Positions 25,651 to 38,949 of a stretch of 64,000 nucleotides of DNA are shown in pieces. The stretch comes from Vanilla planifolia. Its lineage: Eukaryota; Streptophyta; Magnoliopsida; Asparagales; Orchidaceae. A program made the translations under genes and the position numbers. Under the pieces are notes generated by a model. That model was not told the origin of the DNA and made no database searches. It was given only the letters and a program-made list of their open reading frames with translations. Position 1 is the stretch's first letter, and every line of letters starts with the position of its first letter. Location of the stretch: the NCBI GenBank assembly GCA_023846275.1, contig JAIUJO010000229.1, positions 57,347 to 121,346 on the forward strand. Direction: 5' to 3'.

Positions 25651-28600
25651 TTCGCATCGTTCATATAGGATTAATATTAGGTCTAATTTGATTGTTTGTA
25701 TGCAAGATTATCTTAGAAGTTTTTTTAGTTATGTCACTTTACTTATTAAGAACAACCTTCCCTTTATTTATATTTCATATTTGGCACTTTCTTTAACTAG
25801 ATAATTTTTTTATTTGTAAAAAAATTCTTTTGACAAGTCATGCTTTATTAAAAAAATTAAATTTTTTTAACTATGCTATAGCTTATTAGTACTTATATTT
25901 TAGTAATATTTTATTCTTATAATGTTTTTATTATTTTAATTTATTAATAGATATTTTAAACCAATTTAAAGTAAAATCATTAATGACTTTAGTAAAACAT
26001 TTGAAAACTTTACTAATTAAATATCATTTTTTAAATTAAAAAAGATCAAAATAGCATATTAAAAAATGTTTTTGTAATATCTCAAGTTAGAGTTTAGCCA
26101 ACAAAATAATATTGGCAAATAGCTTAATTAAAATCAAAATATATTAGAAAAACATAAAAAATAAAAAAGAGAAAATATTATACCTTTTGTAATGCTTAAA
26201 TCTATGTGCAGCTATGTCGTCAGAAAAATATTCTATCAACAAATTTTAAAAAATAAATTATATATTAAAAATTTAAAATAATAATTTCATTGTAACATAA
26301 GTGTTGATAATATTTTTATGGGCACATAAAACATTACACAAAAATAATAAACAAAAATTTGAAACGTTTTAAATTTTTAAAAGTTTGTTTAAGAAATATT
26401 TCCTAATAAATACTATGAATGATTTAGTGAAAACAAAAAAAGGTTAATATTAATAAAACATAAAAAATTAATGATTGTAGTAAAGTAAAGGCCCAAAATG
26501 TAGATTCATTTAAAGATGAAGACTATGCACATGACAAAGTATAGAGAAGTTTTTTGTAAATTAAACCAAGATAAATTTAAGATTATCAAAATATGTAAAT
26601 ATAAAAAGAAAAAGGCTAGTGAGAAGTTTTAAAATACTCTATTGTAAATTTATTTTTATTGTAATTATAAATATTACAGATATTTAAAAAATGATGGTAC
26701 TATTATCGTAATGAAAATTATTCAGTATAGTTTAAAAAAATTATGATAAAAACTGAAACAAGAAAAACACCATCACACTAAGAAAGTATAAATATTTCAC
26801 AAAAAAAAAAGAAAATATTACCTGGAAAATAAAAATAATTAAATGTTCCAAACATGCAGCATATTAGTCAACATCAAATTTCCTTTGAAACATAAAGTAG
26901 TCTTTTCTTAAATGTTATTGCTTAACATAATAGTATTTAATTAAAAAACTATACGAATTATGCATATTGATTTAAGTCTATTTAAGACTTTTTAATATTT
27001 CATTTATTGACTTTTTTAATTTTTTTAATTTTTTTTTGTGGAACTTCTCATGCAATGACAACTTTGAACTAAATTTTTAAAGAATCAAAGCATTTAGATA
27101 ACATACATTAAAATGATGACAAACATATTCCTAATATTCAGAATTTTAATCCTATTTTCATTATAACAAAAAAATGTTCGAGCATTATTGCCACCATGAT
27201 AAATCATTTTTACATTTTTCAATTGATTTAAATTTGAATACATTAATCAAACTAATATTGTTATAAATTAATAATCATCTTATGTATTTAACAAATCTAA
27301 TTGTTTCATTTCTTCTATGTCATGTTCAAGCATGATGCATAAAATGTTACTAAAAAATAAAGTGTGCAATCATAATTATTTAATAGAAAATCCTTAACAT
27401 CCATACATGAAAGACTATTTACTTTTTAGATTATATTACATAATAGGCCATTACCATACTAAATAAAATATATGCATTACCACAAATTAAATGTCAATAA
27501 CTTTGTCATGCAATGTAAAGCATCTTATCTTTATTGTTCCATATTTATTTTTGTTAGTGCATAATACTTTTTTAGTTGGTAATATATTAGCATATTAAAG
27601 ATCTCATTAAATCATATGTATCCTCTATGAAACTTTTAAATATTATTTGATGATTATTGAATATTTGATGAGATAATAACGATCACCCAATAAAAGTTTC
27701 ACAAAAATATTGGAGCTTCGAATACTCATGTTAGACCTTTCAATCTCCTATAATAAAGGACTTAGACAATAATTAATTCAAAAATAATTTAAAGAACTTC
27801 TTGGGCAAGTCCTCTCTATATCAATTAAATATTTTTTACTTAGCATTTGACAATAATTTCATTACTATTTTTTGGAATTTAGTTATCAAAAAGTTTTTAC
27901 AAATAGAAGTGATAATAATATCATTAGATTCTTTTTAATTTATTATTCCAGCTTTAAAGTTTTTTCCTTGTTTTTAAGTAATTTTGCACAATTATACCAA
28001 TAGTCTTTTACAAATAAAATGCTGAATAAAAAATTAAAAAGGCATTCTAAATATAAAATTTTAAATTATGAACAAACCATTATGATGTCACTATGAACAT
28101 GTCAAGCATGATATAGCAAAAAAAACAATAATATATAACAAGAAAAATTTCGATTAAAATGTAGAAAATTTTAATCTTTTCAAAACATTTGTGTTACATA
28201 AATGCAAATGTTTAAAATAAATGAAACATTATAGAAACTTTAAATTTAAAATAATTAAAATATTGAGTTACTTGAAATGCTTAGCTATAGTAGTATAAAG
28301 TAAATAGAAGATATTTTTGAAATTTATATGTAATGAATGTTAAAACATAGAAATGAGCAAAGGTAAAATACAATGATCAAAAGTTATTAACATAAAATTA
28401 ATAATAAAAAAGATATTATATTACATTATAAAATAAAAAACTCAATACTACATATCATATTTTTAAAAAACGATTGTTCAACTACAAATATAAAAGGCAT
28501 TTATCCAAAAAAATGTCTTAATACAAGTACATCTATAAAAAATTAAAATATTATTAAAATATAATAAGATTATTGAACATTTATGATATCAAGAATGATT

Positions 28601-31600
28601 TATATTAAATTTAGATAACATTTCAAAAAAAAAAGTGCAATATTAGAAACTATTTAATGAAAAAACAAACTTTGTAATAGTAAAAAATATCTATGATAAT
28701 AACAAATAGATAATATGCTACAAGATTTACATGACATTGAATCTAATGTTTTTTAAATTATAGTTTGAGTTATAGCAAATTATAACCTAATGTAGAGAAG
28801 TTTAAAATCATTACTATTATCAATAAATTTCTTGAAAATAACAAAACATAAATTTTTTGCAATAATGATCAAATCTAAAAATTGTTCTAAATTTTACAAA
28901 AACAATGAAATGAAAAAAAACTTTTATTGAAAAATAAAAAGTATCCAAAAAATTTAATATAGATATATATACATATCTTAAACCATTAGGTAGACAAAAA
29001 TAGTATATATTTGCATTAAATCTTGTAAAATATAATTAAGACAACAACATGGATGAAATCTAATTTTTAACTCTAGTTTTAGAATAGATCATTTTTTTTA
29101 CTAAATAACATAGCCTTCTTTAATGAAATAGTTTTGAAAAATAAATAAAAAAAGATTTAGGTAAAACATTGGAAAATAGTTAATAAGAGTGAATTTCATG
29201 ATACAATTTTTTTACAATCTAAAATAAAATAAAATTATTTTTTTCTTACAAAAAAAATGCTAAATATTATTTTTGTATGGCATTATTTTAAAAAATAATA
29301 ACTTTTAAAAGATTTAAGGATTTTTTCATTAATATTTAAAAAATTTAATAATAATATTCAAAGCCAATTGACCTAAAACTCAAACTATCACAATACATCT
29401 TGAGATTTAACTAATATAATATCAAGCTCAAAATAATATTAGTAAATATCAAACTTGATTTTGTCATCAATCACATAAAACTATATAACAAAATTTATTA
29501 TAATCATAAATTTTTAATATCTCAAAAAATTTGTTTTAAAAAAAAATGAAAATTATCAGAATAATAATATACAATTTCAAAACAAGACTTTGCAAGTAAT
29601 TTAATCATGAAAATATTTTTAGAAAATAAAAATTTTAAAATAACAAAATTGTTATGCCAAATCTTTACCATGAGTATAACGACAAAAATATTTATTTAAA
29701 AAATAAAATTTTTTGTACATGACAAGATAGAAAATTACTATCACTATTAAATATTTTACAGATAACAAATTAGTTTAGCATTTGAAATAAAAAGAAATCA
29801 TTACATTCCATGTTTAATAAATAAATTAATAAATTAACATCTTAATTATGATAATTGATAAAATGCATAAAACTACTAGAAATTAAAATATTTAAACGTA
29901 CAACACATTCAAGAAAATTATTTCTTAAAAAATATTATCAAGCGAAGTTTAATGCTACTTACAAACATAAACAATTATGACAAAAACAATTTAAAAGCAG
30001 TTGTACTAATTTTTTAATAAATAAATAAGTATGTGAAAGAAATTGACGAGAAAAAATAATATAAAAAATAAATTATTAAAGGAAATAAAAAATTAAAAAA
30101 TTGAAAAAGTTAATGAAATATTATCTATTTTAGAATATGTAATAAAAAAATCAAACGTGCTAAAAATAATTTTTTTAATGCAAGCATTGTAAATACTTTT
30201 AAAGATGGTAAATAAGAAGGAATAAAAGGCATCATATGAAATTATTAACATACATAAAATTTACAATGTCAGTAATTTGGCTATATGACAACATAACAAA
30301 TTAGTTGTAGTTTGGTAATGTCAAATACCACCGCTGTAAAAAAATATTCAAAATATTTAAAAAACATTTAAATGTTAAAGGTTTCTTATATTATATATAT
30401 TTTTTTATTGTAATAAAACTCACTTTTTAATCTACATTATATCAATAAAAAATATATTTTTTTAAAATAACCACAAAAAAATAATTAATATAAAAAAAAT
30501 ACTTTTAAATAACGAAAAGGAAAAATAAACAAGTTGAAGAAAGCTTTTGGCATATCCTATTGGAAAAATAAAATTATGATAGGCAAATCAAAGAAAACTT
30601 TTAAACTAAAATAAAAAGCCTCATAAAAAATAATAAAATATGTATAATAGATAAAATGAAATAATAACAAAAAAATTACCATTAAATGAAACGAAAAAAA
30701 ATTATTGTAAACGAAATGTGATATATGTAATACAATGAAAAGAAATGTTATAGAATATAAAATATGAAAAAAAATGAAAATGAATAGTAATCTAGTCAAA
30801 TATATCTTTAAAATTAAAAAAAAATAAAAGATATTTAAAAAGACTACTCATGTGATATATCTTATTGAATGTGAAAGTAAGTCATCAAATTTTATTTTTG
30901 TTATTGTAAGAATAATAAGACCTTTATTATAGATATAAAATTCAAAAAATTTATAAAAATTATTAGCATTAAAAAATTATTATATAACAACTAAATATAT
31001 TAGTAACATGGAATAAAATTTCTTGAGTAATACAATATTTAAAAATTTTAATTTCTTACAATGATATATTAAATGTTATTAATATTGTTATGAAAGTTAA
31101 CATTACAAAATCTTAAAAAACTATGAGCCAAAATTTATCTTTATTACAAAATTTAAAAGTAAATATTAAAAATACATAAAATATATACATTTTATATTAA
31201 AGATTTAAAGGTCATTATAATATCTACATAGTATGTTAACAAAAAGTAAACTAATAATGTAGGAAAAATAAAGGTTTTGTCGTAAATTAAGAAATTTAGA
31301 GAGTGAAAAAGTAGAAAAATGACAATAAGGAAATATTTAAAAAAATAATCTTTACATAGATTTATGAAATAATATTCATAATACTTAAGTCTTAGCAAAT
31401 GTCCAAAGAAAAAAGTTGTTATGTGAAAGTAAAAAGTAATTAAAAAATAGATTACTTTAAATTATAAAATATTTATGTAAATGAAGTGAAATTTTTTCAA
31501 AAACTCAAAATTATTTATGTGATATACTAATAAAATATTTGGTAAAAGTTCACTTAAAAATTATGTAATATATCAATTAATAGATTATTTAATTAGAAGT

Positions 31601-34089
31601 AGGTTTCTTATGTGATATATATAAATGATATAAATACTATGAAAAGAAAAAAAAATTAAAATAAAAATACAAAACTTTAATGAATTAGATAAAACATATC
31701 ATTCAAATCAATAGTGGATTAAAAAAAGGAAAGTTAAAAGAAATAAATAGCATAAGTTTTTAGAAGAAGATAAAAGACATGAAAAATTATTTATTTAATT
31801 TATTCATGAGAATATTTTGACCTATTCATCAACAATAGAGTTTTGTTATTATTACAAATATAAAAAACTAAAACGTTTAAATTAAAATTATATTATTTTA
31901 AGAAATAATTAACTCAAAAAAAATTATATTATTTTAACAAATAATTAAAATTATATTATTTTAAAAAAAGATTTGAATATCTTGAAAAAACATTAGGATG
32001 TACATTTTCATAAGGTAAGCCAAATAATATTTATTTAATAAATATAAATTATTATGAATTTGAACATATAAACATGTCAATATTGTAACTCAACACTAAA
32101 AATGTTAAAAACAATGTGCATATATTGTTTACAAAATTTTCTAATTTTATTTCTCATAACAAATTTAAAAAAAATAAAATCCAACGAAAATAAAAAATAT
32201 TTAGATATCAAGAGGAAATTTAGAATATTAAAAATTAGTTTTGTTGTAGTGGACAAAAAATATTACGTTAGTAAATAATTAATGATAGTTTCTTTTAAAA
32301 ATTCTTAAATAAAAAACATTGAAATCTTAAGAATTGTATAAAAGTTTCATGAATACAAAAATTGAATAAAAAAAAGAGGAAATTATATGGAGTAATCATT
32401 TGTTGAAGGAGAATATGTTGTAATAACTAGTAAAAGTGAAAAATTGCAATGGAACAAGGCAAACAGACACCTTAAGTTGGATTGAAGATTGATGGCGCTG
32501 CTTAATGGCTTGAGTAACTTTCTGACCCTAAATGAAGTGGGTTTGCTTTAAATGTTGTTGCTAAATAATTTCAAGATCCTATGTTCACTATATTTATTTG
32601 ATAGAACCATTGAACCTTCCCTTTGTAGATAAGTTGTATTTACCATAAAAGAAAGAATCATCCATCCCAATTAAATCATTTTTCTTATGTTCCATTATAC
32701 AAGTTTAGCTCTAGAACACAAACTATTTAATAGAAAACATGATAGATTCAAAATATATGGTAAAAAATAAGACAGAAAGTTTAAAATAAGCTTAAATTTT
32801 TCTTTCATTCACAACCATCTAATATGATGACTAAATATTTCACATGTATGGTCTAGTTTTTTTATTATTTTACTAGTAAAAATTACAACTATGGAAAGAT
32901 CATATATATACAATGATCTCATCATATACATATGATTATCATTTAAGATTGAAATATAAAGTGTGAATATTATTTTACATGTTATTTATCTTTTGATATT
33001 TTTTAATTTTCAAGGAGTAGTTCTTCTTCATACAACATTTATACAAACTCTTTTTCATGTGTTTCAATTTTTTTTTATGAGAACCCTAAGTCATGATTAA
33101 ATTATAATTGAGTTGAACATGTGTGATATAATTTGTCATATTAATATAATTCTTGAATTAACATTGAATGATAAACATCTTCTTATTAGTAAGTGGTATC
33201 TTCTACATAAAAGTAGGCATTTTCTTTTGTATATTTGCATAACTTTTATATGAAATTGTACAAAATAAAATGTTCTACAATGTGATTTATTTCTTTTCAT
33301 CCATTGCTTAATGGAATAAAAATAAAAATGTTAAAAGTTTGTTATAGAAATATCATATTTTCTTTATGAGTATGACTTAACTGTTATGTTAAAATTTGTT
33401 AAAGATTATCATATTATTATGAGCATATATGGGACAAAAAATCCTAAGAGATCTACACACTATAAAAAAATTAATCCTCTATTAGTGAACCCCTTTCTAT
33501 AATTGTATGATCACCTTAACTTAATTTAAGAAATTTATCATGCTAGTACAATTTGAATGATAATTTTGTACAAAAATTGAAAACCTAAAAAGATGTATTA
33601 AAACTTTTCATTATACTGTCTACTCATTTACGACATATTTGTATGATAAACTAATTCTACAAGCACGTAAAGGTGAGATAGCTGAATTTTTAAGGAAATA
33701 AGCTCTATCTACCCATTGTCCTGTAATGATCTATTGAACGTAACTTTATGGAATTACTAAATTCATAATGGCTACTTTAATCACTTTAGGAAAGTAAATA
33801 AAACTATTTGACTTATCTTTAAAATTGAGTGATTCTTCAAGAATAGAAGTAGGACTATTTTTTATCTTAGAATAGGTGGATGAACACACTTCATTCTATT
33901 ATGGTTATTTATTTCATTTTAAGCATAATAATATGTTCATCATACATTTAGATATTGTGTCACTTTTTTCAATAAGGGATTAAGGTAAAAGTTGTAAAAC
34001 TTTTTTTGTGTTATAAATTTTGTTCTTTCAACCACTATAATTGTTGTTGTGTTATGGTCAAGGCTAGCTAATCATTGCAAGCTCAAGGT

Positions 34090-34250
34090 GTTGTGGTGAA
34101 TCAGTGATTGATGAAGTTGTTGCAAGGATTTCTAGTTTGCCCACTATAAAGTAAATGTTGGTAGATTAGTAGATACTTGGCTAAGCCAACTATGGCTTAA
34201 TGAAGGCTTTGTGTTTGTGGAAGAATTATTTGAATCATTATGTGCTTTAT
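34090..34250 (+). pseudogene. Possible M1 aminopeptidase pseudo-exon
   Basis: M1 metallopeptidases carry HExxH(x18)E, with the distal zinc-binding Glu inside a WLNEGF motif. Here the + strand at 34190-34210 encodes LWLNEGF exactly, preceded by TWLSQ. Upstream, the frame starting at 34090 reads VVV..LM..., and its surviving L, G, L and V fall in the columns where M1 proteins have VVxHELAHQWFGNLV, but both His and the Glu of HExxH are gone (the Glu position is a stop). The distance to WLNEGF is about 31 nt too long, implying an insertion. A decayed gene fragment is the best reading, but the evidence rests on a short motif. Confidence 0.35.
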
Positions 34251-35389
34251 TTATTTATTTTATTTTTTAATTATTACTTATTCAATAATAGTATTTTACA
34301 AATCTAAGGAATAATTTCAAATGATCGTAATAATTGTTAGATAGCAAAGTGTGCTCCTTTCAATTGTTGTCATATGAGTTGTGAAAAATGTACCAGTTTT
34401 TAATACAAGGCAATTGTCTTATATTTTTTATGATGAATTATTTTCAATATCTGTTAACTTTTTTTATTATCCTCTTTTATTCATTTAGAAACATTATGCA
34501 CTATGGAAAAATGCTTTTAAAGTTCTTTTTATGAGATGTAAATTATAATTTGTCAAATTTCTTTTTCCATTCTAGCATTATTCCTAATGATAAGGGTCAT
34601 AGGTCATGTACAATTCTTCAATTTAATGCAAGAAGACAAAGATGTTTACAGTTTTCTTTATATCACAACATTGCAATACAAGTCTACAACTTTTCTTCAT
34701 GCTATGAAGGAATGCAAGATTTAGTTAAATTAATTGAACATAAATTGTTTCAAATCACTATTTAATAATAGAAAGAGGGATAGAAGGAAAAGAAATAGAA
34801 AAGAAAAGTAACACCATGAATTGTCTCACTAAGTTTGTTAGTCATAGGTGCAAAGTTTGATTGATATCTTGATATCTAACATGTTGAATGTGATGATCAA
34901 TTATGTAAATGCATTAATTAATTAGAAAATCAACATATGAAGTTCATAAACACTATTCTAATTTAAAAGTGAAAAGCAACATGCATGAATAGTCACATAA
35001 CTAACTTATAAGAGGTATGAAATTTATGAAGTAATGAACCACACACTAAGAGGCTAAATAGTCACATATATTTTTTATAAATGGCTTACAAAAAAGCATT
35101 TTTATTGCCAAAACAATTATTTGTATGTAATTCTTTTATTAATGTTTTGAATTGAATGAATATTCAATTAAGAAAAGAAAATGTTGATATCAAAGAAAAA
35201 TTTATTTGCTCAGTTATGTTGCAAAATGTACTTATTAAATTGAAGGAAAATTTTGTAAATATCATTTAACATGTTTATTCACGCATGGAGCTATTCAGAT
35301 GTGAATTTGAGTGAACATTGTAAGATTGTTAATAGTTCATCTCATTTGTGTATGGCTTTTGACCTTTCTTTCAATTGAAATTTAATCAA
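34251..35389. other. Spacer before LINE-B, no gene recognised
   Basis: The + frame at 34550-34765 (71 codons) follows a splice-acceptor-like ttttccattctag (34565-34577, inside the frame), but its product has no recognisable motif. It could be a further decayed exon of the neighbouring aminopeptidase-like fragment or a chance opening. Confidence 0.3.
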
Positions 35390-35695
35390 TCTGTTGGGTT
35401 GGAAAACAACAAAGAACCACCAATTCATTGTTTTAGTACTTCACTAAATAACATCAGTGACTAGGTCCTTTGAAGGTAGATGTTGCTACTTTAAATATCA
35501 CACAACCTAGAAGTGCTTGAGTATGTATTGATGTGGAGTTAGGAAACGTGTTGCCAAACCAAATTATTATTTCTACTAAAGTGGTTTTAAATGATAGCTT
35601 TTGTCAGAAAATCTAGTATGATAACTTAAATTTGACAAAGGATGCCACAAACATAGACATTGGGTAGCTCAAGGAAAACATTAAAATAATTAGAT
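35390..35695 (+). pseudogene. LINE-B ORF1 relic (DUF4283-like plus zinc knuckle)
   Basis: The + strand reads PPIHCF, like the 'LPIHLF' core of plant LINE ORF1 proteins, and after two stops PLKVDVATLN and ITQPRSARVCIDVEL. This is close to the 'PLxVDxATxxxTRPSxARVCVExDL' signature of the DUF4283 family. The frame then stays open for about 40 codons until a stop near 35.6 kb. A short frame-shifted piece (GCHKHRHWVAQG) looks like a damaged CCHC knuckle. The protein would have bound element RNA; this copy cannot. Confidence 0.6.
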
Positions 35696-36479
35696 AACTC
35701 TCAGGATCATCTTGTTGTTTATACTGAGGAATAGGTTCATGTAATTAATGGACAAAATACTAACAAATATATCAACAAAAATAACCAGCAATAGGAAAAG
35801 ACTAAAGCAACCAAAATTCCTAGTTAAGTTGTTAATTCTTTTGCCAAGAAATCCATTATAGATGTTCAAACATAGGTCCTAACAAATGATATGTACAGGG
35901 GAGTGCAATTGTCAGGGAAGTTAATTATTGGATGATTATTATTTCTTAAAAAATTCTAAAAAATGACAAGGACAATGATTATGTTTTTAATTCAAAAAAT
36001 TCATAGGATAAAATTTAGCGCTAATATGATAATCTAGATGTTAAAATTTTTAGTGAAGAACTTTATGAAAATCAATGACCTCTATGTTTGAAAAAAAATC
36101 AAACTATGGAGGAGGTTAATCCATTGAAACATTAAATGATGAGAAACAAATTATAGGAGATTCAAGAAAAACTAATTAACCAAAAAAGAACTTGAGGATT
36201 CTTTTAACTATCTAAATTATAGATAATATTAGTCTTACAGAATAATTTCTTATTTTGAAATATTTAGAGTGATACTAAGAATGGATTAGCCATGTGATTA
36301 ATCAATTTATTAAAAAATACATACTTTGAAAGGTTGCCTTGTCAAAATTTTACTTCAATGGATAAGATGTAAAAATTTGATATTAAACTCAATTTTTTTG
36401 CATTATTACTACAATATATCAAACAAGATATAGATTATTCAAAATGACTTCAACTATAATGTTGACGTTAATGCAGAGT

Positions 36480-36995
36480 AGTTTATCCATATCAATATCA
36501 AGCGTCAAGCCTAGGTTTCTGGGGCAACCTACACTTTCACCTATGATAAAAGCATGGCATCTAAAAGGAGCTTATTATGGTCAAGCCATTTCGCACTATC
36601 AATAATATTACAAATCCATGGATGGTGGTTAGGGATTTTAATGAAATCACATCTGTAGATGATTACAAAGGACTATGTATTCCTAAACTAGCACAATGTA
36701 AGACTTTATTGATTGCATAATTCTATGTCATCTTAAGGAGTAGTGATTTTTTAATTATTCTTTTATATAAAAAGAAAAGGTAATAGAATATGGCTTTGGA
36801 TAATATTAGATAGGTTGCTAGTTAATGACAACTAGAAAACTACATTTAACTTTTTAATTCACCACCTTTTTAGAATTGGATCAAGTCATATGGCTCTTCC
36901 ATAAAATCTCTTTAAAATTCATCCTTCATCTCCCAAAATATTTAAATTTCATATTTTTTGACCACCCCACATTTCCGTAGACAATGGACAATAAT
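36480..36995 (+). pseudogene. LINE-B endonuclease relic
   Basis: Three recognisable pieces of the APE endonuclease lie in order. Near 36.53-36.59 kb TYTFTYDKSMASKRSLLWS resembles 'xTxVYAxPxxxxRxxLWxxL'. At 36613-36648 NPWMVVRDFNEI is the highly conserved 'xPWLVxGDFNEI' box that holds a catalytic Asp and Asn, both present. Near 36.79-36.82 kb a frame reads WIILDRLLVND, like 'RLDRxLxNxxW'. The following 'SDHxPL' box, which carries the catalytic His, appears degraded to SSHMAL. At least one frameshift separates the first two pieces. Confidence 0.65.
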
Positions 36996-37229
36996 TAAAA
37001 TTGTTCTCTAAACTACATTGGGAAGAAGGCCCTAGCTTTAAAATAAAATGGACATAAAATGTGTCTTAAAGGTTGAAAAATCAACATTTGCAAAAATCTT
37101 TGGTCTTATTAAAATAGATGAGGTAGAGGTGAATCACAAATATGTAATTTTTCAAGAAAAACAAAAGGGGGGTTAGTAGAAAGTATTGTATCTTGTCTAT
37201 TCTTGTTATTCACAAGATTTTGAAAGAGC

Positions 37230-37365
37230 AAAATTTTATTGGAAATAGTAAGAAGGAATTAGATGGCTAATAGAAGGAGAAAGAAATATAATATTCTTTT
37301 GTATAATAGTGATGAAGTGAAGAAGCAAACAGAGAAGACAAAATAATCACAATTATAGTCAATGA
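37230..37365 (+). pseudogene. LINE-B endonuclease-RT connecting region
   Basis: The + frame gives GIRWLIEGERNIIFF with RSKQRRQNNH downstream. Plant LINEs have the equivalent 'xRIxWLxEGDRNTKFFHxxxxxRRRxNxI' between endonuclease and RT. One or two stops interrupt it. Its distance to the endonuclease and RT pieces is close to normal. Confidence 0.6.
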
Positions 37366-37879
37366 CTTTCAAAATCATTTTAGGTCTTCTTTAGTAATTG
37401 AAGGTAAAAATATGTTTAATAATATCCTTTCCCTTTTAACAATAGCAAACAAACAATAAAATAATGCAACACCAAACAAGAAATAAAAAGACAGCTTTTA
37501 ATATCAATTTAGATAGCACTTTTGGCCCATGTGATTTTAATAAATAATTCTAAATTAATTATTTTGATTTAATCTCAAATGTTTGGTTGACAGTAGTTAA
37601 TAAATTTTTATAAGATCTCCAATTCTTTGGGAGTGTTTAGGCACAAACATTATATATTCCTCAATCTCATAACATAGAATTCATTGTTAAAATTTGGCAA
37701 AATATTCCTCAAAGCATCATTAAAATAATATTCACAAAGCTCATTGTTGATTAAATATAACAAATTTTTTATAGACAAATTTCTCTATAGTAAACTAATT
37801 TTATAAATATAGAGATATTGTATAGAACACATTATCAGTACAATCATAAGTATATTCTGTTAATAATAAAAATAAAGTG

Positions 37880-38550
37880 GTAATTTTATTATTAAGCTGG
37901 ATTTTAGGAATGTGAGTTACAACATATCATGAACATTCTTAATAAGACACTCTCCAAGTACAATGTTAATAAGAAGATTATTAAGGTGCTTACCAATTAC
38001 ATTTGTAATGGATGGATATCAACAAACATAGTGGATTACCAAGAAATGTTTTTCAACCTTCAATTGGTCTTAATTAGGATAATCTTCTATCTTCCTTTCT
38101 TTTCATCTCATTCATAGAGTTCTTCAAAAGATGTACTAACAATTTTTTTGCTTAAAACGGATAATATTATATGGACAACATAGATCATCAATATTTATCG
38201 CTCTCCTAGCTTATGGAAACAACATAATTATCATTAGTCGAGGACATCTGAAGACTTTTGTTAATCTTAGTAAGTTTGTACACCTTTTCCAACACTCTAG
38301 AAACTTCTTAAATATAAAAATTAAAAAAGAGAACATATGTGGAAGCAAAAAGAGTATATGCTTGGTAAATAAAATTTGTAAGGGTACCAGATTGCATTAA
38401 ATAAATCTTCCTTTGGCTTATTTGTGCTACACAGTATATATAGGTTAGAAGAAAGTATCTTACTTCAAATTTTGATTGTTAAAATTAAAAAAAGAGAATT
38501 TTTTCTTCATAATAAGATTTTTTCTAATCATTCAAACTTTGTTAGAACAT
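37880..38550 (+). pseudogene. LINE-B reverse transcriptase relic, internally deleted
   Basis: The finger region is weak: near 37.9 kb a frame starts DFRNVSYNIS, like 'DFRPISLCNVIYK', and the 37929-38117 frame includes ISTNIVDYQEMFFNL, like 'ISDNIxxAQExFH'. The palm is clearer: a stop-free 69-codon frame at 38191-38400 starts with LLAYGNNIIII, the 'HLAYADDIxIF' box in which both catalytic Asp read Asn. After its stop, INLPLAYLCYTVYIG and KKVSYF match 'FPxTYLGxPLYxGRKxxSYF' of the thumb. The segment with the first catalytic Asp is missing. Non-functional. Confidence 0.65.
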
Positions 38551-38669
38551 GTCAAAAATTTATTTTGGGAACCATACATTAATTGGCAAGAACTTAGGAA
38601 AAAATAGTGGAAGTGATTAGGTGGTTCCCTCTATTATATATAACTTAGAGGAAATGATTTTGTATTTTT

Positions 38670-38945
38670 TAATATTTAAATAATTCAAAAAACTTCTAAA
38701 GTAAAGGTAGTGTCCATAAATAGAGGTCTTCAATTATGCAACAAATTACAAATTAGTAATTTATACATTTTAGTAGATTGTAGTGTGCTATTAAATCTAT
38801 TCAAAGTTTGCGAAAATATTCAATAGGATTTAGCAAATCACAAGATGCATGTATGGAAACTTGTTTGCTAAACATATAGTGGAGCTTAGTATACAAAGAA
38901 AACAATAATGTTTCTCTTGCTAAAAAACTAAAATAAAAAATTCAA
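38670..38945 (+). pseudogene. LINE-B RNase H relic
   Basis: Some plant LINEs end with an RNase H (RVT_3-type) that degrades the RNA strand. Here NRGLQLCNKLQISNLYILVD resembles 'xxGLxLAxxLGxxxxxIExD', including the second-half Asp. Near 38888-38935 VYKENNNVSLAKKL resembles the closing 'VxREANxxADxLAK' helix. The catalytic Asp of that helix reads Ser. Stops occur between the two pieces. Confidence 0.55.
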
Positions 38946-38949
38946 CTAT

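Larger units (their letters stand above)
12561..34084. other. Very AT-rich, gene-free stretch with A-rich and T-rich blocks
   Basis: More than 20 kb with no supportable gene. The + strand alternates between T-rich blocks (for example 13.2-14.0, 18.3-18.7, 21.0-21.8, 25.6-26.0 kb) and long A-rich blocks (14.0-16.0, 19.6-20.9, 21.8-24.3, 26.0-31.9 kb). Short open frames here have low-complexity translations rich in Lys, Asn, Ile, Phe and Tyr and are chance openings. I could not read a clean repeat period by eye. Two GC-richer islands are listed separately. Most likely this is very old transposon and satellite material after strong AT-ward decay. Confidence 0.5.
35390..38945 (+). mobile_element. 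LINE-B: decayed L1-type LINE with RNase H
   Basis: On the + strand, relics of a plant LINE follow in order: ORF1 core and zinc knuckle (35.39-35.69 kb), endonuclease (36.48-36.99), the connecting 'RIRWLxEGERNTKFF' region (37.23-37.36), RT fingers (37.9-38.08), RT palm and thumb (38.19-38.55) and RNase H (38.67-38.94). Stops and frameshifts occur throughout. The RT is also shortened: only about 140 nt lie between the fingers and the palm boxes, so the segment with the first catalytic Asp and the 'LRQGDPLSP' box is deleted. The RNase H tail marks it as one of the plant L1 lineages that carry this domain. It lies in the opposite orientation to LINE-A. Confidence 0.75.
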
